Counted from the first letter of the stretch, positions 1 through 11,862 are shown. The stretch is DNA of 64,000 bases from Metaphire vulgaris (GCA_018105865.1 CM030837.1:10794725-10858724), one strand, 5' to 3'. The notes: generated by a model from the letters alone, not told the origin. Numbers and translations: made by a program.

Positions 1-19
1 GTATGACCGTCGGCTACTG

Positions 20-1348
20 ATGTCGTTGTACTCGCCGTATGCACTACCTGACCCAGATACGGCCACGCATATTCAACGACTTGGACTATGGACTACCTGT
101 TGCTCGCAGTTTATACGTCGTCGTTCTCATCTGAGGCGCTATCGTGGCTGTCGTGCTGGTCGTCGAGTGCGTAAACTTCCCACTACTCGATTTCTCGATA
201 ATGGTGCTGTCGTCATCGTCTCGACACGATCGCTCCCACCTCCTGCTCGTACCGTCCACAACCGTCCGCCACCAACACTTCGTCGCATTCGTCTCCCCCG
301 TCACGCCACTCCGGTCGGGCGACAGGTCGTCTTTGGCAGTTTCAACGTTCGGTCACTGAACAAAAAACTTGACGATCTGCTTGAGGTACGACGTGATCAT
401 GCAATCGACGTGCTATTCTTGAGCGAGACCTGGCATGACGCCGAGTCGGTATCCATTAGTCGCTTACGCGCCGAAGGTTATCTGGTCGTCGATCGGCCAC
501 GACCTCGTTCTCCGTCTAGCATTGATGCTATATCGACCAACCATGGGGGTGTGGCGGCCATCGCTTCGCCTGGAATTCGTCTCACGCGTCTCAACCTCGG
601 CTTAGACCCAGAAACGTTCGAGATGATATGCGTGCGCATTGTGTCTGGCATATCGGCATGCGTAGTCGTTCTTATCTATCGTCCACCTAGATGCTCTCAA
701 CCGCTCACGTCATTCATTGCTGAGCTGTCTGACGTGCTGGACCGCGTCATCGTCTACAATGACCCACTGTTCGTCGTCGGAGATGTCAACATACACATGG
801 AGCGTAATGATGACGCAGACACGTGTCGTTTTACCGAGCTACTGGATGCGTATGGCTTGCGCTGTCATGTGACAACTCCAACGCACGACTGTCACGGTAT
901 AATTGACGTCATCACCCGCGATGATTTCCCAGCGCCGCTGGTTGATGTAATTGACGTGGGTCTATCAGATCATCGTCTGCTGCGATGGCAAGTTGCGTTC
1001 ATTCGGCCATCGCCAGTCTACTCGACAGCAACGCGACGTGCATGGTGTCAGCTTGACCCCGACGCGCTTCGACGATGTCTGCAGTCATCGGCGCTCTGCA
1101 ACCCAGACGTGTGGGCGCCACTCGAAATTGACGACCTCGCGCAACTGTACGTTGAGCAGATTTCGCAAGTTCTCGATCGATTCATACCAACCCGGTCCGT
1201 TACCTGCCGTCATCGTCCTTCAGACCCGTGGTTTGACCAGGACTGTCGAGCGATGAAACGTTCTACCCGTAGGCTTGAGCGCGCAGCTAGAAGGGCTGAT
1301 CCGTCGATTGTTATGGCGGCAACAGCAGCTTGGCATGCCGCGGCGTGA
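20..1348 (+). pseudogene. Endonuclease domain of the L2/CR1-group pol
   Basis: The open frame is 442 codons. From about residue 105 it is an exonuclease-endonuclease-phosphatase domain: FNVRSL (metal-binding Asn), LFLSETW (catalytic Glu), YRPP, GDVNIH (Asp/Asn pair) and SDHRLL (the Ser-Asp-His signature near the end). These are the residues that nick target DNA in this class. The first 100 residues are basic and low-complexity and may not be part of the native protein. The frame stops at 1348 where the linker to the RT continues in another frame, so a small indel near 1340 separates the two domains. Confidence 0.8.
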
Positions 1349-3187
1349 ATACAGAGAGCTGTAGTAGTCGGCGTGAATCGTTCTGGATCAGGAAGGTTGA
1401 CTCTGAACGCTCGTCACCGGCACAGCTGTGGCGCTCAATTGACGCTCTTCTTGGTCGCGGTATAACTCCTGCGTCTGATGCCATCGGAGCGAACGAGCTA
1501 CATGCGTTTTTCAACGACAAAGTTGCTGCCGTCCAAGCAGAAACTGCTGGGGCCCAACCCCCGTCGTTCTCATCAGCGCCATCCACTTGTCGTTTTGAGC
1601 AGTTTAAGACACTCACCGTTGACGACGTCACTAAAATAGTTAGCGCACTGCCAGACAAGCAGTGCTCAATGGATCCGATACCAACGCGGCTACTGAAGGA
1701 AAATGTCGACGTTCTAGCGCCGTTTTTGGTTGACCTATTCAACAAGTCGCTCACCTCTGGATTGGTTCCGAGCGCTTTCAAAGCTGCCTCCGTAACACCA
1801 TTGCTAAAGAAGGCAAATCTTGATTCAGCTGATGCGAAGTCATATCGACCAATCTCCAACCTGTCGGTATTGTCAAAGCTGCTTGAACGACTAGTAGCGA
1901 AACAGCTGATTGAATATCTGTCATCATCAGGGCTACTGCCAACATTGCAATCTGCATACCGTCAACATCACTCCACGGAGACAGCTGTCCTCAAGGTACT
2001 ATCGGACATTCTGCTTGCTGTCGACACAGGTAATCTCGCTCTGCTGACGATGCTCGACCTGTCAGCTGCATTTGACACTGTTGATCACGCAATTCTGCTG
2101 CGACGCATGCAGACGACCTATGGGATTGATGACACTGTTTTGTGCTGGTTTTCATCATCGTACCTCAAGGACCGCACTCAATATGTACGATGCAGCTCCT
2201 CCAAGTCTTCCTCAACGCTGACTGTATGTGGAGTTCCACAGGGATCGGTCCTCGGGCGATCCTTTTCTGTTATATACTGCAGAATTGCAGGGGCTGATCC
2301 AGAGACGCCAACTTCAACCACACTTGTATGCTGATGATACGCAAATCTATGGCACCTGTAAGCCGTCAGAGACTGCCCAGCTACAAAGCGATATATCTGA
2401 ATGTGTTGACGACGTCGGTGCATGGATGCAATCCAACAGGTTAAAACTCAACTCAGCAAAGACTGAGGCATTGTGGTGCTCGTCTGCCCGGCGCCAGCAC
2501 CAGATTCCTGTGACTGGAATACGGCGTTGGCAGGGAGGTCGTCATGCCGTCCGCTTTTGTCCGTGACCTAGGCATCTACATTGACGCCGACCTGTCGATG
2601 CGGTCTCACGTCACGAGAACTGTGTCGAGTTGCTTCGCAGTCCTAAGGCAACTACGCAGCATACGTAGGTCCGTCACACCATCGGTGATGCAATCACTCG
2701 TTGTTGCATTGGTGCTCAGTCGGCTAGACTACGGCAACTCGACGCTTGCTGGCGTCTCCGGGCACTTGATTGCAAAACTGCAGTCAGTCCTAAACGCAGC
2801 TGCCCGTTTGATTTTTGCAGCTCGGAAATACGATCACGTGACCCTCTTCTACGTGAGTTACACTGGCTTCGTTTTCCGGAGAGGATAGATTTCAAACTCG
2901 CTACGTTGGCATTTAAATGTCTCCATGGATTGGCGCCGTCGTACCTGGCAAACGCTTTCGGCCGCGTGTCTGACGTCAAAACTCGATGCCACCTGCGCTC
3001 GGCGTCCACGACTGACGTTCTCGTGCCTCGAGTACGGCGCTCAACGATCGGTGGCCGTGCTTTTCCGGTCGCTGCTGCTCGCGTCTGGAATGGACTTCCG
3101 CCTCACGTGAGGTCATCAACGACGCTGGAGACATTCAAGAAGCGCCTCAAAACCGAGCTATTTATTAGATGCTATGATGTAGTGTGA
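1330..3187 (+). pseudogene. Reverse transcriptase domain, broken by several frameshifts
   Basis: Translation in 1330-2334 gives the N-terminal RT fingers and palm: PDKQCSMDPIPTRLL, YRPISNLSVLSKLLE, QSAYRQHHSTETAV, LDLSAAFDTVDH (first catalytic Asp) and VCGVPQGSVLG. A frameshift near 2265 moves the rest to 2228-2566, which holds the active site HLYADDTQIYG and the NRLKLNSAKTEAL motif. A second shift near 2550 and a third near 2880 move the thumb and C-terminal domain to 2544-2888 and 2906-3187. Order and spacing are those of a normal pol, so this is one decayed gene and not several. Confidence 0.85.
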
Positions 3188-3288
3188 CCACCTCTCTGTA
3201 CAATTCATTACTGTTTAATATTGTTATTGTTACGTGCCCTTGCAGTCGTTAGACATTATGTCACGATAATCTTGTCGTTGTATAATAA

Positions 3289-3316
3289 TATATATATATA
3301 TATATAATATAATATA
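3289..3316. repeat. AT-rich microsatellite at the 3' end of the first retrotransposon
   Basis: A run of TA and TAATA units directly follows the 3' untranslated part of the preceding element. Short tandem 3' tails are typical for L2/CR1 elements, so this is probably the element's own tail, later expanded. Confidence 0.6.
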
Positions 3317-3545
3317 AAGAACAAGCGTCCAGAGGTCGCAACGGGCTTAATGAATGATCCGAATCGAGGTCGAGAGCGTCCTTGACCTGCAAAAGATATG
3401 TTATGACCTTTCTACAATGATCTTTAAGCACTCGGTAAACAACATTAATAAGCAATACACAAAGATTTAGAGAGCAATGTCATGACCTTTAAATAGTTGA
3501 CCTAACGCAAAACAAAAGTTTTACGGCAACTACCTGTCGCTAAGA
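3317..3545. other. Unassigned sequence before the 126-bp array
   Basis: I see no coding potential or recognised repeat here. A single half-unit of the array (TTGACCGAAGTCAGT) begins at its right edge. Confidence 0.4.
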
Positions 3546-4016
3546 TTGACCGAAGTCAGTGGTGACCCTCAAGGGAGCCACAAGAGCCGTAGCTGTGTAT
3601 TGTATGCCTCAGGCTTTGACCTGGGATGCTGAATAGTGAATAGTGACCTCTACAGGGCCACGAGAGCCGTAGCTGTGTATTGACCGAAGTCAGTAGTGAC
3701 CTCTACAGGGCCACGAGAGCCGTAGCTGTGTATTGTACGCCTCAGGCTTTGACCTGGGATGCTGAATAGTGACCTCTACAGGGCCACGAGAGCCGTAGAT
3801 GTGTATTGACCGAAGTCAGTAGTGACCTCTACAGGGCCACGAGAGCCGTAGCTGTGTATTGTACGCCTCAGGCTTTGACCTGGGATGCTGAATAGTGACC
3901 TCTACAGGGCCACGAGAGCCGTAGCTGTGTATTGACCGAAGTCAGTAGTGACCCTCAAGGGGGCCACAAGAGCCGTAGCTGTGTATTGTATGCTACAAGT
4001 CTTAGCCTGGGACTGG
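3546..4016. repeat. Tandem array, 126-bp period, about 3.5 copies
   Basis: The string TTGACCGAAGTCAGT starts at 3546, 3680, 3806 and 3932. The last two intervals are exactly 126 bp; the first is 134 bp because GAATAGT is duplicated (around 3630). Each unit contains two similar sub-units that share AGTGACCTCTACAGGGCCAC and GAGCCGTAGCTGTGTATT and differ in a short spacer. The first and last copies carry the variant GTGACCCTCAAGG, so the array edges diverged from its core. There is no open frame through it. It is a minisatellite of unknown origin, placed between two retrotransposons. Confidence 0.9.
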
Positions 4017-4117
4017 AGAGTTTGCAAGGCTCACGAGAGAACGATCGTTCCGGACGCTGGGCGATAGCCTAGCATGATCGGATCTTTAACATTGGAAGAG
4101 GCAGGAGTAAGTAAAGT

Positions 4118-6010
4118 AAAATCTTGTGGATTTCTATAGCGCCTTGGAAAGCAGCACAACAGTAGCTGCTTATTCTTAGGCGCTCAGCCTCTCTTAAAAT
4201 AGCTATAGGAAAGGTGTGGGATCAGCCAGGCAATGGTCAATATCCAAAGGGCAGTGAGGCTAGGTTGTTACAGCTATGGCGGAAATGATTTAAGAAACAG
4301 GAAGGATTTAAGCTTAGACCTGAAGACTTGAGGAGATAGTGCAGGAATTATAGGAAACGGGAAATCAGATTTTATTGTTTGAAAGTGTCCAAGTGTGCGA
4401 AGGGAAGCTGGGATCGAGTTCCAGAGTTCAGGTGCAGCATATGAGAAGGCACGGTTGCAAATTTTCAGGGATGACTGATTTAGCGGGCGTGACAGAGTGA
4501 GATGAGATGACGAACGTGTGGGTCGAGGAGGCTGAGGGGTTAATAGTGATCTAAGGTAGACAGGTTTTGATGACTGAAGTGAGCTATGTGTAAGTGTTAT
4601 TATCTTATATTGGATACGTTCTGTTATTTTAAGCCAATGTAATGATTTTAGTATGGGTGAAATATGGGAGAATTTAGGTGACATAGTAACAGCACAAGCT
4701 AAAGCATTTTGTATTGATTGCAATTTGTTGATGGAGGCTTTGGGAAGGTTATAGTAGAGGAGTTACAGTAATCTAATTTGGAGTGGACTATAGAGGTGGC
4801 GATTGTGGACGCAGTCTTAATATCAAGACAAGGACGAGGCGACGAAGGTCACGAATATGAATAAAGCAGGCTTTTGAAAGTTGGGAGATTTGTGATTGAA
4901 GTTTAGAAAAGAGTCAAATTTGAATCCGAGATTTCTAGCAGTTGGAACAGGGATTATTGTGGTGTCAGGAGCCAAAACTAGTTTAGGATTGTCAATTTTT
5001 TTGAGTTGTTGGGGTAGTCCGATTAAAAGAAACTCTGTCTTAGATGGATTGAGAGCGAGGAGATTAGATGACATCCATGCAGAGATTGATGAGAATGCAG
5101 ATTCAAGCTCAATAATAGAAGCATTGAATGAAAGAGGTGAGAAGGACAGGAATAGCTGAGTGTCATCGGCATAGAATTGGTGATTTAATTTGAGGGAATT
5201 AATTAGAGATGAAAGTGGTGTGGTGTAAAAGCTGAACAGTACAGGCCCGAGAACAGATCCTTGAGGCACTCCATAATCTATAATATGAGAAAGAGAAATT
5301 TGGCCAAGACAGGACACTTGAAAAGACCGAGATTTGAGATAAGATGCAAACCAGTTGTGAGCTTTTTCAGATATGCCAAACCAGAGAGAGAGTCGCTAGA
5401 GCAGAATTTTGTGATCTATGGTATCAAATGCTGCAGAGAGATCAAGGAGACAAAGGCCAGTAACTTGTCGGAGACCAATTGCAGTTAAGAGTCTGTCATA
5501 AATGTAGGCAAGGACAGTTTCAGTTGAGTGATGTTTAGTGTAGGCAGATTGATGAGCATTATATAATGAGTTACTTGAAAGGTGTTCATTCAGTCTGGAA
5601 AGCACAATTTTTTCTGTAAGTTTTGATAGAAGAGAAAGATTTGAAATGGGGCGATAGTTATTGAGATCTTCTCTGTCAAGACCAGGCTTTTTTAGGAGAG
5701 GAGTGACAAAAGAGTTTTTGAATGCGGATGGGAAAGTGCCTGAGATAAGAGAGAGGTTGATGATTCTAGTTATAATAGGCGTAAGCACGGTGGCACACTG
5801 TTTGAGTAAAGAGGCAGGTATGGGATCTAGGTCGCATTGTTTGTTTGGCAAGGATAGTAGAAGTTTGGATACCTCTTCTTCAGTTGTAGGAGTGAAGCTG
5901 GATAAATTGCATGGAGGTTGTGGGGGAGGAGGATAATGAGGAGAGGTGGTTTGAGTAATAGTGAAAGACTTAAGGACACTGCGAATCTTGGAAGATTTTT
6001 ACAGAGAAGA
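4118..6010 (-). mobile_element. Family A L2-like retrotransposon, 3' half
   Basis: Read on the minus strand, this is the RT part and 3' end of a non-LTR element. The 3' end carries a TTTAC-type tail near 4118-4130. The 5' half of the same copy lies at 11863-12594, because family B inserted in the linker upstream of the RT. At the left junction the translation reads FFSVKIF, and at the right junction SLSELAESFA; joining them gives a continuous linker, and the second copy at 20418-22250 shows the same RT organisation. The junction has no clear target duplication. Confidence 0.85.
4274..5990 (-). pseudogene. Family A reverse transcriptase, frameshifted
   Basis: Pieces in order from the N-terminus are: 5990-5852 (linker), 5851-5396 with NKQCDLDPIPASLLKQ, YRPISNLSLLSKLTEKIV, HQSAYTKHHSTETVL and LDLSAAFDTIDHKILL; 5317-4823 with YGVPQGSVLGPVLFSF, the active site QFYADDTQLFLS and NLLALNPSKTEFLLIG; and 4723-4274 with the C-terminal LKSLHWLKITERIQYKI and FSYAAPELWNSIPASL. 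Frame breaks near 5385 and 4770 inactivate it. Protein identity with the copy at 20454-22243 is high along the whole length, so both belong to one family. Confidence 0.85.
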
Positions 6011-6454
6011 ACTTTCAATTCAAATGGTCTTTTTATTTTCACAATACATACACAAATGATACAAATAGAAATATGTCAGGATACATACCTAGTATATTTA
6101 ATGCAAACTTTAGAAAATTTAACTTTAACTAACTTATACTAAGTACCAAAAAATAAAAAAATTAAATGAAAAGAAGCAACAATTGCATAAATAATTTCTT
6201 AGTGACACTGTATGTGAAAATAAGGATTACCTAAGGAATCATAGATCCCGAAAGGTGGTAATCCTAGAAAGAATGAGTATAATTAAACTAAATACTAGCA
6301 AGTGAGTACAAGATTTTAACAGAAAGGTGGAGTTACCTAAATGATCAATAAAGATTAATAATAATTGGCTAAATGAGGTAAATAAATTAGCTTAAACTGT
6401 TGGAATACTTGAGTAAAGACAGGTAGCTGATACTTATTAAATAACAAATTGATA

Positions 6455-9400
6455 CTACTCAATTACAGATTGGTTTTGTAGAAGAAATTTTTTAAGATTT
6501 ATCTTAAAATGAGATAAGGTCATAATCGATTTTAAATTAGTGGGAAGAGAATTCCAAGTTCTGGGTCCTGAGTATTTTATCGTGAATAGTCTAGTGTTGG
6601 TGTGAGCATAAGGGATATATAGGTTTATGTTATTTCTAAGTATACTGATAGAGCTATTCTTATGCAAATCAAGAAATTTAATGATGTAGTAAATAGTGGG
6701 TAAAAGATTGTGAATATATTTAAATATAAAGATAGAAGCTTGATATTTGAAAATATTTACCATTTTAAGAATTTTAAATTTTTTAAATAGATTATTTGTA
6801 TCCATATATGTACACCCTTTAAATACTAATCTTACCGCTTTGTTCTGTAATATTTGGATTTTATCTATAATAGTCATATAATTATTTCCCCAAATAATAT
6901 TTACATAAGTTAAGTTAGAGTGAATTAATGTAAAATAGAGGTTATGAAGAGCTCTGGCTCTAAGTAATTCTTTATGTGCCTTATTATATTCAGATTCTTA
7001 GATATTTTATTTGCCAACTGGCCTACATGATCTTTCCAGCTTAATTTTTGATCTAAAATAATGCCCAAAAATTTAGAAGATGATGTTTGGTGGATAATTT
7101 GGTCATTTATTATTATATTATCAGAAATGAGATAAGGGATTTATTCTTAGGGTTAAATTTTATAAAATTAGTCTTAGAAAGGTTTAGTTCCAGTTTATTT
7201 AACTTAAACCAATTGGATAGTTTTTCCAGCTCTAGATTTATAGTCTTAATTAATTCATTGAGGTTAGTATGGCTAGCTATTACATTGGTATCATCTGCAA
7301 AAATAATGAATTCAAGGAACGTTGAAACATTTGGAAGGTCGTTTATATATATTAAGAATAGTAGGGGTCCCAAAATGGAACCCTCCATCTTGGACACCAA
7401 ATTTAACCATTTTATGTTGAGAGTTAAGATTATTTACACATGTATATTGAAACCTATTATCAAGATAACTTTTAAGCCAATTATATGAGAGACCCTTGAA
7501 CCCATAATAGTTTAATTTTTTCAGTAAAATATCATGGTTGATAACATCAAATGCTTTAGTGAGGTCTAGAAAAATACCAATGGTGTGAGATTTGGATTCA
7601 AGATTAGCTGAAACTTTATCAATTAAATATTGAATAGGCATATAAGTAGAATTCATAGGCCTAAAACCAAATTGATAGATAGATAACATATCAAATTTAT
7701 CAAGATATTTCAAAATTCTATTGAACATTATTTTTTCAAAAACTTTGGAAAATACAGGAAGATTTGATATGGGCCTATAGTTAGATTCAAGTGATCTATT
7801 TCCCGATTTGAAAATTGGGGTTACTTTGGCAATTTTTAATTCATTTGGAAAGAATCCAGATCTAAAAGATGAGTTAATAATATCAGAAAGGATATCCACT
7901 AAATAATCCGCACATTTAATAATAATCTTTTGATTAATGTCATCATATCCTGAAGAGTTCTTATATTTAAGGTTATTTATAGTATCTAACACTTCAAATG
8001 GTGTAGTTGGGAAAATTTGAAATGTTTTATTATTAGGATTATTGATTAGCGTATCTTCAATTTTGGAATTCACTTTGGGTGCATGGATTTGGTTTGCTAT
8101 TTTCTCACCAATTTCAGAAAAGAAATTATTAAATTTATCAGGTACTCGATCAGACGGTTCATAGCTATTATTTTGGTCATCTGAACTTTTAAGCGATATA
8201 TCTGAAGTTTTTTGTTCGTTACTATTAAGAATACTATTTATCACTTTCCACATTTCAGAATTAGAATTTTGACATTTTTGAAGCTTATTGGAGTAATAAG
8301 TTTTCTGGGCCAGAATTTTTATGGATTTGAATTTATTATTAAATTTATTAAAATTACTTTTATTGGCCGGGGTAGGATCACTTAGATATTTTGTATATAG
8401 TTTCGATTTTGTTTTCATAGATTTATATAAAGCAGGTGTCATCCAAGGTTTTTTGAATTTGTTAGCTAGCATAGATATTTTGATTGGAAATGCTTCGTTA
8501 TAATTAGCACAAAATATATTTATAAAAGTTTTGTAGGCCAAGTCAGTATTGTTATCGATGCATGCCTTCTTGACTATACTCCAATCAATATTTTTAAGTA
8601 AGTCCTTAAATTTCTCAATGGAGAACTGGTTAAAATTCCTATCTGAAGTTATTTTCTTTGAGGAATTTACTGAAGGTTTCAGGTTAAGGGATAATAAGAT
8701 AGGGCAATGGTCCGAAAAAGGGTACTTAATGATAGCTGAGTCCATATTATCAGTTGATATATTAGAGTAGAAATTGTCAATTAAAGTTTGATTATATTCC
8801 GTTATTCTCGTGGGTTTGTAAATTAATGGTAATAGACAATTTGATATCATCATGTTTAGGAACTTAGAGGAAAGTTCATGAGAATCAACTTTTAAAAGAT
8901 TTATGTTAAAGTCACCCATAATAATAATATTTTTATTTAGAAAGTTATTATTTAAAAGTATCTCAAGATCATTTGTGATATTTTCAATCGGTAGGCCTGG
9001 AGGTCTATAAATGCACATAAGAAAAAGGTCTTTCTTTTTATCTAGAGAAACTTTTATAGCCAGAAATTCGAAAGAAGTCTTGACCGGACATTTAATATCA
9101 AGGACTTCATATTGAATTGAATTGTCTATTAGGAAACCAACCCCTCCACCCTTGGATGAATTTTCTCTTGATTTATGTACAAAGACATACCCATTTAATG
9201 TTATTAAGTTAGCAATTTCAGGTTCCAGCCACGTTTCAGATAAGGCAATTATTTTAGGTTTAATTAGGTCAGATAATAGTTTCAATTCACGCATTTTATA
9301 AAACAGGCTTCTACAATTACAGTGTAGGATATTAAAAGGGAGGTTGTACTTAAGAGAGCCTAAGTAATCGTTTATCTTCTCAATACCAAAATAATTGCTC

Positions 9401-9540
9401 TTAGGTAACTCTAATTTACTGAAAAAATTTAAATCAGGGTCAGTGTCTCTTTCATAGTTTGTCAGATTCTCTTCAAAATAATTTATAAGATTGAATATTT
9501 TGTCTTCAGTTACTACATTAACTTCACCATTATGGGTCAT
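6455..9540 (-). pseudogene. Family B ORF2: endonuclease and reverse transcriptase, frameshifted at the GVPQGS motif
   Basis: The first 742 codons are open (9540-7312). They hold the endonuclease (LHCNCRSL, IALSETWLEPE, YRPP, IIIMGDFNINLL, PFSDHCPILL) and the RT fingers and palm (YRPISNLPVFSKVFEKIM, FGFRPMNSTYMPIQYL, IFLDLTKAFDVINHDILL). At about 7385 the expected GVPQGS is replaced by GVQDGG and the frame shifts; the rest follows at 7400-7113 with SILGPLLFLIYINDLP, the active site IIFADDTNVIAS and NKLELNLSKTNFI. The C-terminal domain is at 6877-6455. The start ATG at 9540 sits just after the inter-ORF spacer. Apart from that site the gene is unusually well preserved. Confidence 0.85.
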
Positions 9541-9609
9541 TATATATGATCAAATAATGGGAAAAATAAGCAAGAATAAGGAAAACTTAATTAAGTTAAA
9601 AAATAATAC

Positions 9610-9890
9610 AGTTACCAATCGGTAACCAAAAAACAGAAAAACTAACATAAAGCCAAAGAATGGCTAATAACTAGTATCAAAGTGGCAATGAATAACTAAA
9701 TACACAGCGTCTAACACATATTAAGCAAATAATGTAAACGGCTATTTTACCAGTTACCAAAAACAGAATATCTATCATAAAGCCAAAGACATAGCCAAAG
9801 GGTGGCTAATCTCTAGTGTCAATGTGGCAACAATATCAAAATACACAGAGTCGGTCACATATTAAGCAAATAATGTAAACAGCCAATTAA
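9610..9890. repeat. Two tandem copies of a 141-bp unit
   Basis: AGCAAATAATGTAAAC recurs with a spacing of 141 bp (around 9724 and 9865), and the preceding sequences (CAGTTACCAA, ATAAAGCCAAAGA, GGCTAAT, TGGCAA) recur in the same order. The copies differ by small indels. Confidence 0.8.
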
Positions 9891-10219
9891 TCGTTAACTA
9901 GGAAAACGACCAAAAGAGAAATGGGACAAGGTTTGATAGGAAATCTCCACTGACAAATAATTAAAAGATTAAAGTCATCAAGATTGAATAGTTGTAGCTA
10001 GCCAGAGGAAAATTATTGCTAGCGACAGGAAAATTATATAATAATTAAGTGATTGGTCACCACAAACACATCTGGAATTAATTGGATTTAGTGAATGACA
10101 AAGAAACATTGTAAAGAAAACTAGTGATGATCACTACATATACTTCTGAAAAAACCCCTCATCAAAAACATAACTTCAAGGGTTTGAATGAAAAGAACTA
10201 AGCCAAGTATAAGTACAAA

Positions 10220-10555
10220 TACTATTAATAAATCCGTTGAAGCATCATTGAAGCATTGTTCAACCCTCCATTAGTTAATTCAAACTGAGGGTAAACCAAT
10301 GTACTGCACAAAAATATCCATCGCGGAGTCTGTAAACAAATAATCTAGCTGAATCATTGTTCAACTCTCTATTAGTTAATTCAAACTGGAGGTAAACAAA
10401 GAACTGCATAAAAATATCCATCATGGAGTCTGCAAACAAATAATTCAGTTGAAGCATCATTGTTCAACCCTCTATTAGTTAATTCAAACTGAGGGTAAAC
10501 CAAAGTACTGCATAAAAATATCCATCGTGGAGTCTGTAAACAAATAATCCAGTAA
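10220..10555. repeat. Three tandem copies of a 102-bp unit
   Basis: TTAGTTAATTCAAACTG starts at 10271, 10372 and 10475. Each unit also holds AAAAATATCCATC, GGAGTCTG and AAACAAATAAT in the same order. The array is in the spacer between ORF1 and ORF2 of family B. Confidence 0.85.
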
Positions 10556-10670
10556 TCAAGGCGATGGTAAAGATAAGTTTGAAAAGGGGAATGAATGAGC
10601 TCATTCCCATATTTCCTTCATAAAGAGAACTAATGAAAACATAGATCCCGAATCCAATTAGTAGGATTAA

Positions 10671-11483
10671 CTAGCGATATTCCTTGAGGTCATTGACTGA
10701 CAAGATCCTACGAGGAGATGAAGTGTTTTCTTTCTTTATATATATTTCGCCCTTGAATGTCCAAGTTGAGAGGAGCCTTTTTTCTTTAACAAGAAGACGA
10801 GATTGGTAAAAGATTTCCTGAACAGATTTCGAAAGGCGTTCATTGTAATAAATTCTTGGGCTCGTATTGTCCGATCTTAGCTTCTGCTTCCTAATATGCT
10901 TGACTTTAGCTAGAAGATCATTTCTTAAGTGCTGGCTTGAAAAACCAACTACTACTGGAGGCAAATGAATTTGAGATGAAGACTGCGGACTTACTTTATT
11001 CTTCATAATGAACATGTAGTTGAAATCCTTTGAGGTCAGTTGCAGATTTAAGTCAACATTTAATAAATCCATAACAGACTCCATAAGTGGAGCGTCCTTC
11101 TTTGGTTTGAATCCAGATATAATGATATCATTTCTGAAGGAAAGGTTTTCCAGGTGACTCAATCTTTTATCCAGTGAGTCAATCTTTGATTGAAATGTGG
11201 TTGATATAGCTTTCACTTTGTTGTCAATCAGATTATTTATGGTGTCATTTAACGATTCGCAAATCTGCGTCTTCAGACTGTCAAATTTTAGATCATTATT
11301 AGATTTCCATTTATCCAATTTGTCATCAATAATGTTGCCTAAAGTGGCGGATAAGTTACCTTGAAGCTTATCCAAAATAGATTGTGATAGTTTGTCCTGA
11401 ATTTTGAGCAAGAGAGCATTCACAACTTTCTCATCATTCAATGAGTCAATAATATCATCCGGTTTAATAGCCTTTTTTGACAT
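10671..11483 (-). CDS. Family B ORF1: coiled-coil nucleic-acid-binding protein
   Basis: The 270-codon frame is intact from ATG at 11483 to a stop at 10671. Residues 1-115 are rich in K, D, N, I and L with heptad-like spacing (LNDEKVVNALLLKIQDKL, KIDSLDKRLSHLENL), which predicts a coiled coil. From about residue 118, RNDIIISGFKPKKD and the later VVVGFSSQHLRNDLL resemble the RRM-like and C-terminal domains of L1-type ORF1 proteins, which bind element RNA and act as chaperones. It lies upstream of ORF2 in the same orientation. No zinc knuckle is visible. The function is inferred from position and layout. Confidence 0.75.
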   Translation of the reverse strand: MSKKAIKPDDIIDSLNDEKVVNALLLKIQDKLSQSILDKLQGNLSATLGNIIDDKLDKWKSNNDLKFDSLKTQICESLNDTINNLIDNKVKAISTTFQSKIDSLDKRLSHLENLSFRNDIIISGFKPKKDAPLMESVMDLLNVDLNLQLTSKDFNYMFIMKNKVSPQSSSQIHLPPVVVGFSSQHLRNDLLAKVKHIRKQKLRSDNTSPRIYYNERLSKSVQEIFYQSRLLVKEKRLLSTWTFKGEIYIKKENTSSPRRILSVNDLKEYR

Positions 11484-11862
11484 GGTTTAGCTAAGAAAGT
11501 TTCGTAGGTAATAATCTGAGAGAAGATCAATTCCAGAGATGAAAAATATTACTTCAACCTTGACCACCGATCTTATTATGAAGGTTGACCGACCAAGTTC
11601 AGTTAGTCGAAGACTCGTGTTTAATGAAGGACAAATTCGTTCACCTTGACTGCATGGTTGATCTCACATGTGATGTAGATCATGTAACTTCTTTTCAATT
11701 AAGCCATCCTTGGCCAGGAAATTAGTTCGTAGACCGAATTAGTGAATTCGTTTACACCGATTCGCTTAACGAGTATTATAACAAGTACTAAATAATTGTT
11801 ATTCCAAGAAATTAGAAGAATATTTGATAAATTTCATTACACAGATGTCCGCCATCTTGCAT

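Larger units (their letters stand above)
1..3288 (+). mobile_element. L2/CR1-group non-LTR retrotransposon, 5' end cut by the window edge
   Basis: This element encodes an APE-type endonuclease followed by a reverse transcriptase, the machinery for target-primed reverse transcription. Endonuclease motifs lie in 20-1100 and RT motifs in 1640-2900, and the protein ends near 3187 with the usual C-terminal tail of the group (a KKRLKTELF-type helix). The 3' untranslated part runs into an AT-rich microsatellite at 3289, which fits a simple-repeat 3' tail. At least four frame changes (about 1340, 2265, 2550 and 2880) show that the copy is dead. The family assignment rests on motif style (LDLSAAFDTVDH, YADDTQ) and is an inference. 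Confidence 0.85.
9541..10670 (-). other. Inter-ORF spacer of family B
   Basis: There is no gene in this 1.1-kb stretch. It separates ORF1 from ORF2 of family B and contains two separate tandem arrays (listed separately). For a non-LTR element such a long spacer is unusual; it may have grown by repeat expansion. Confidence 0.6.
6011..11862 (-). mobile_element. Family B CR1-like retrotransposon, nearly full length, inserted in family A
   Basis: This 5.85-kb minus-strand element contains a 5' untranslated part, ORF1 (11483-10671), an inter-ORF spacer with two sets of tandem repeats, ORF2 (9540 downward) and a 3' untranslated part ending near 6011. It is the most complete retrotransposon in the window. 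It lies inside the linker of family A: the host reads SELAESFA up to 11863 and resumes with FFSVKIF at 6010. It must therefore be younger than that copy. A second, truncated copy of the family is at 52287-55360. CR1-like clade membership is inferred from the RT style and the two-ORF plan. Confidence 0.85.
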
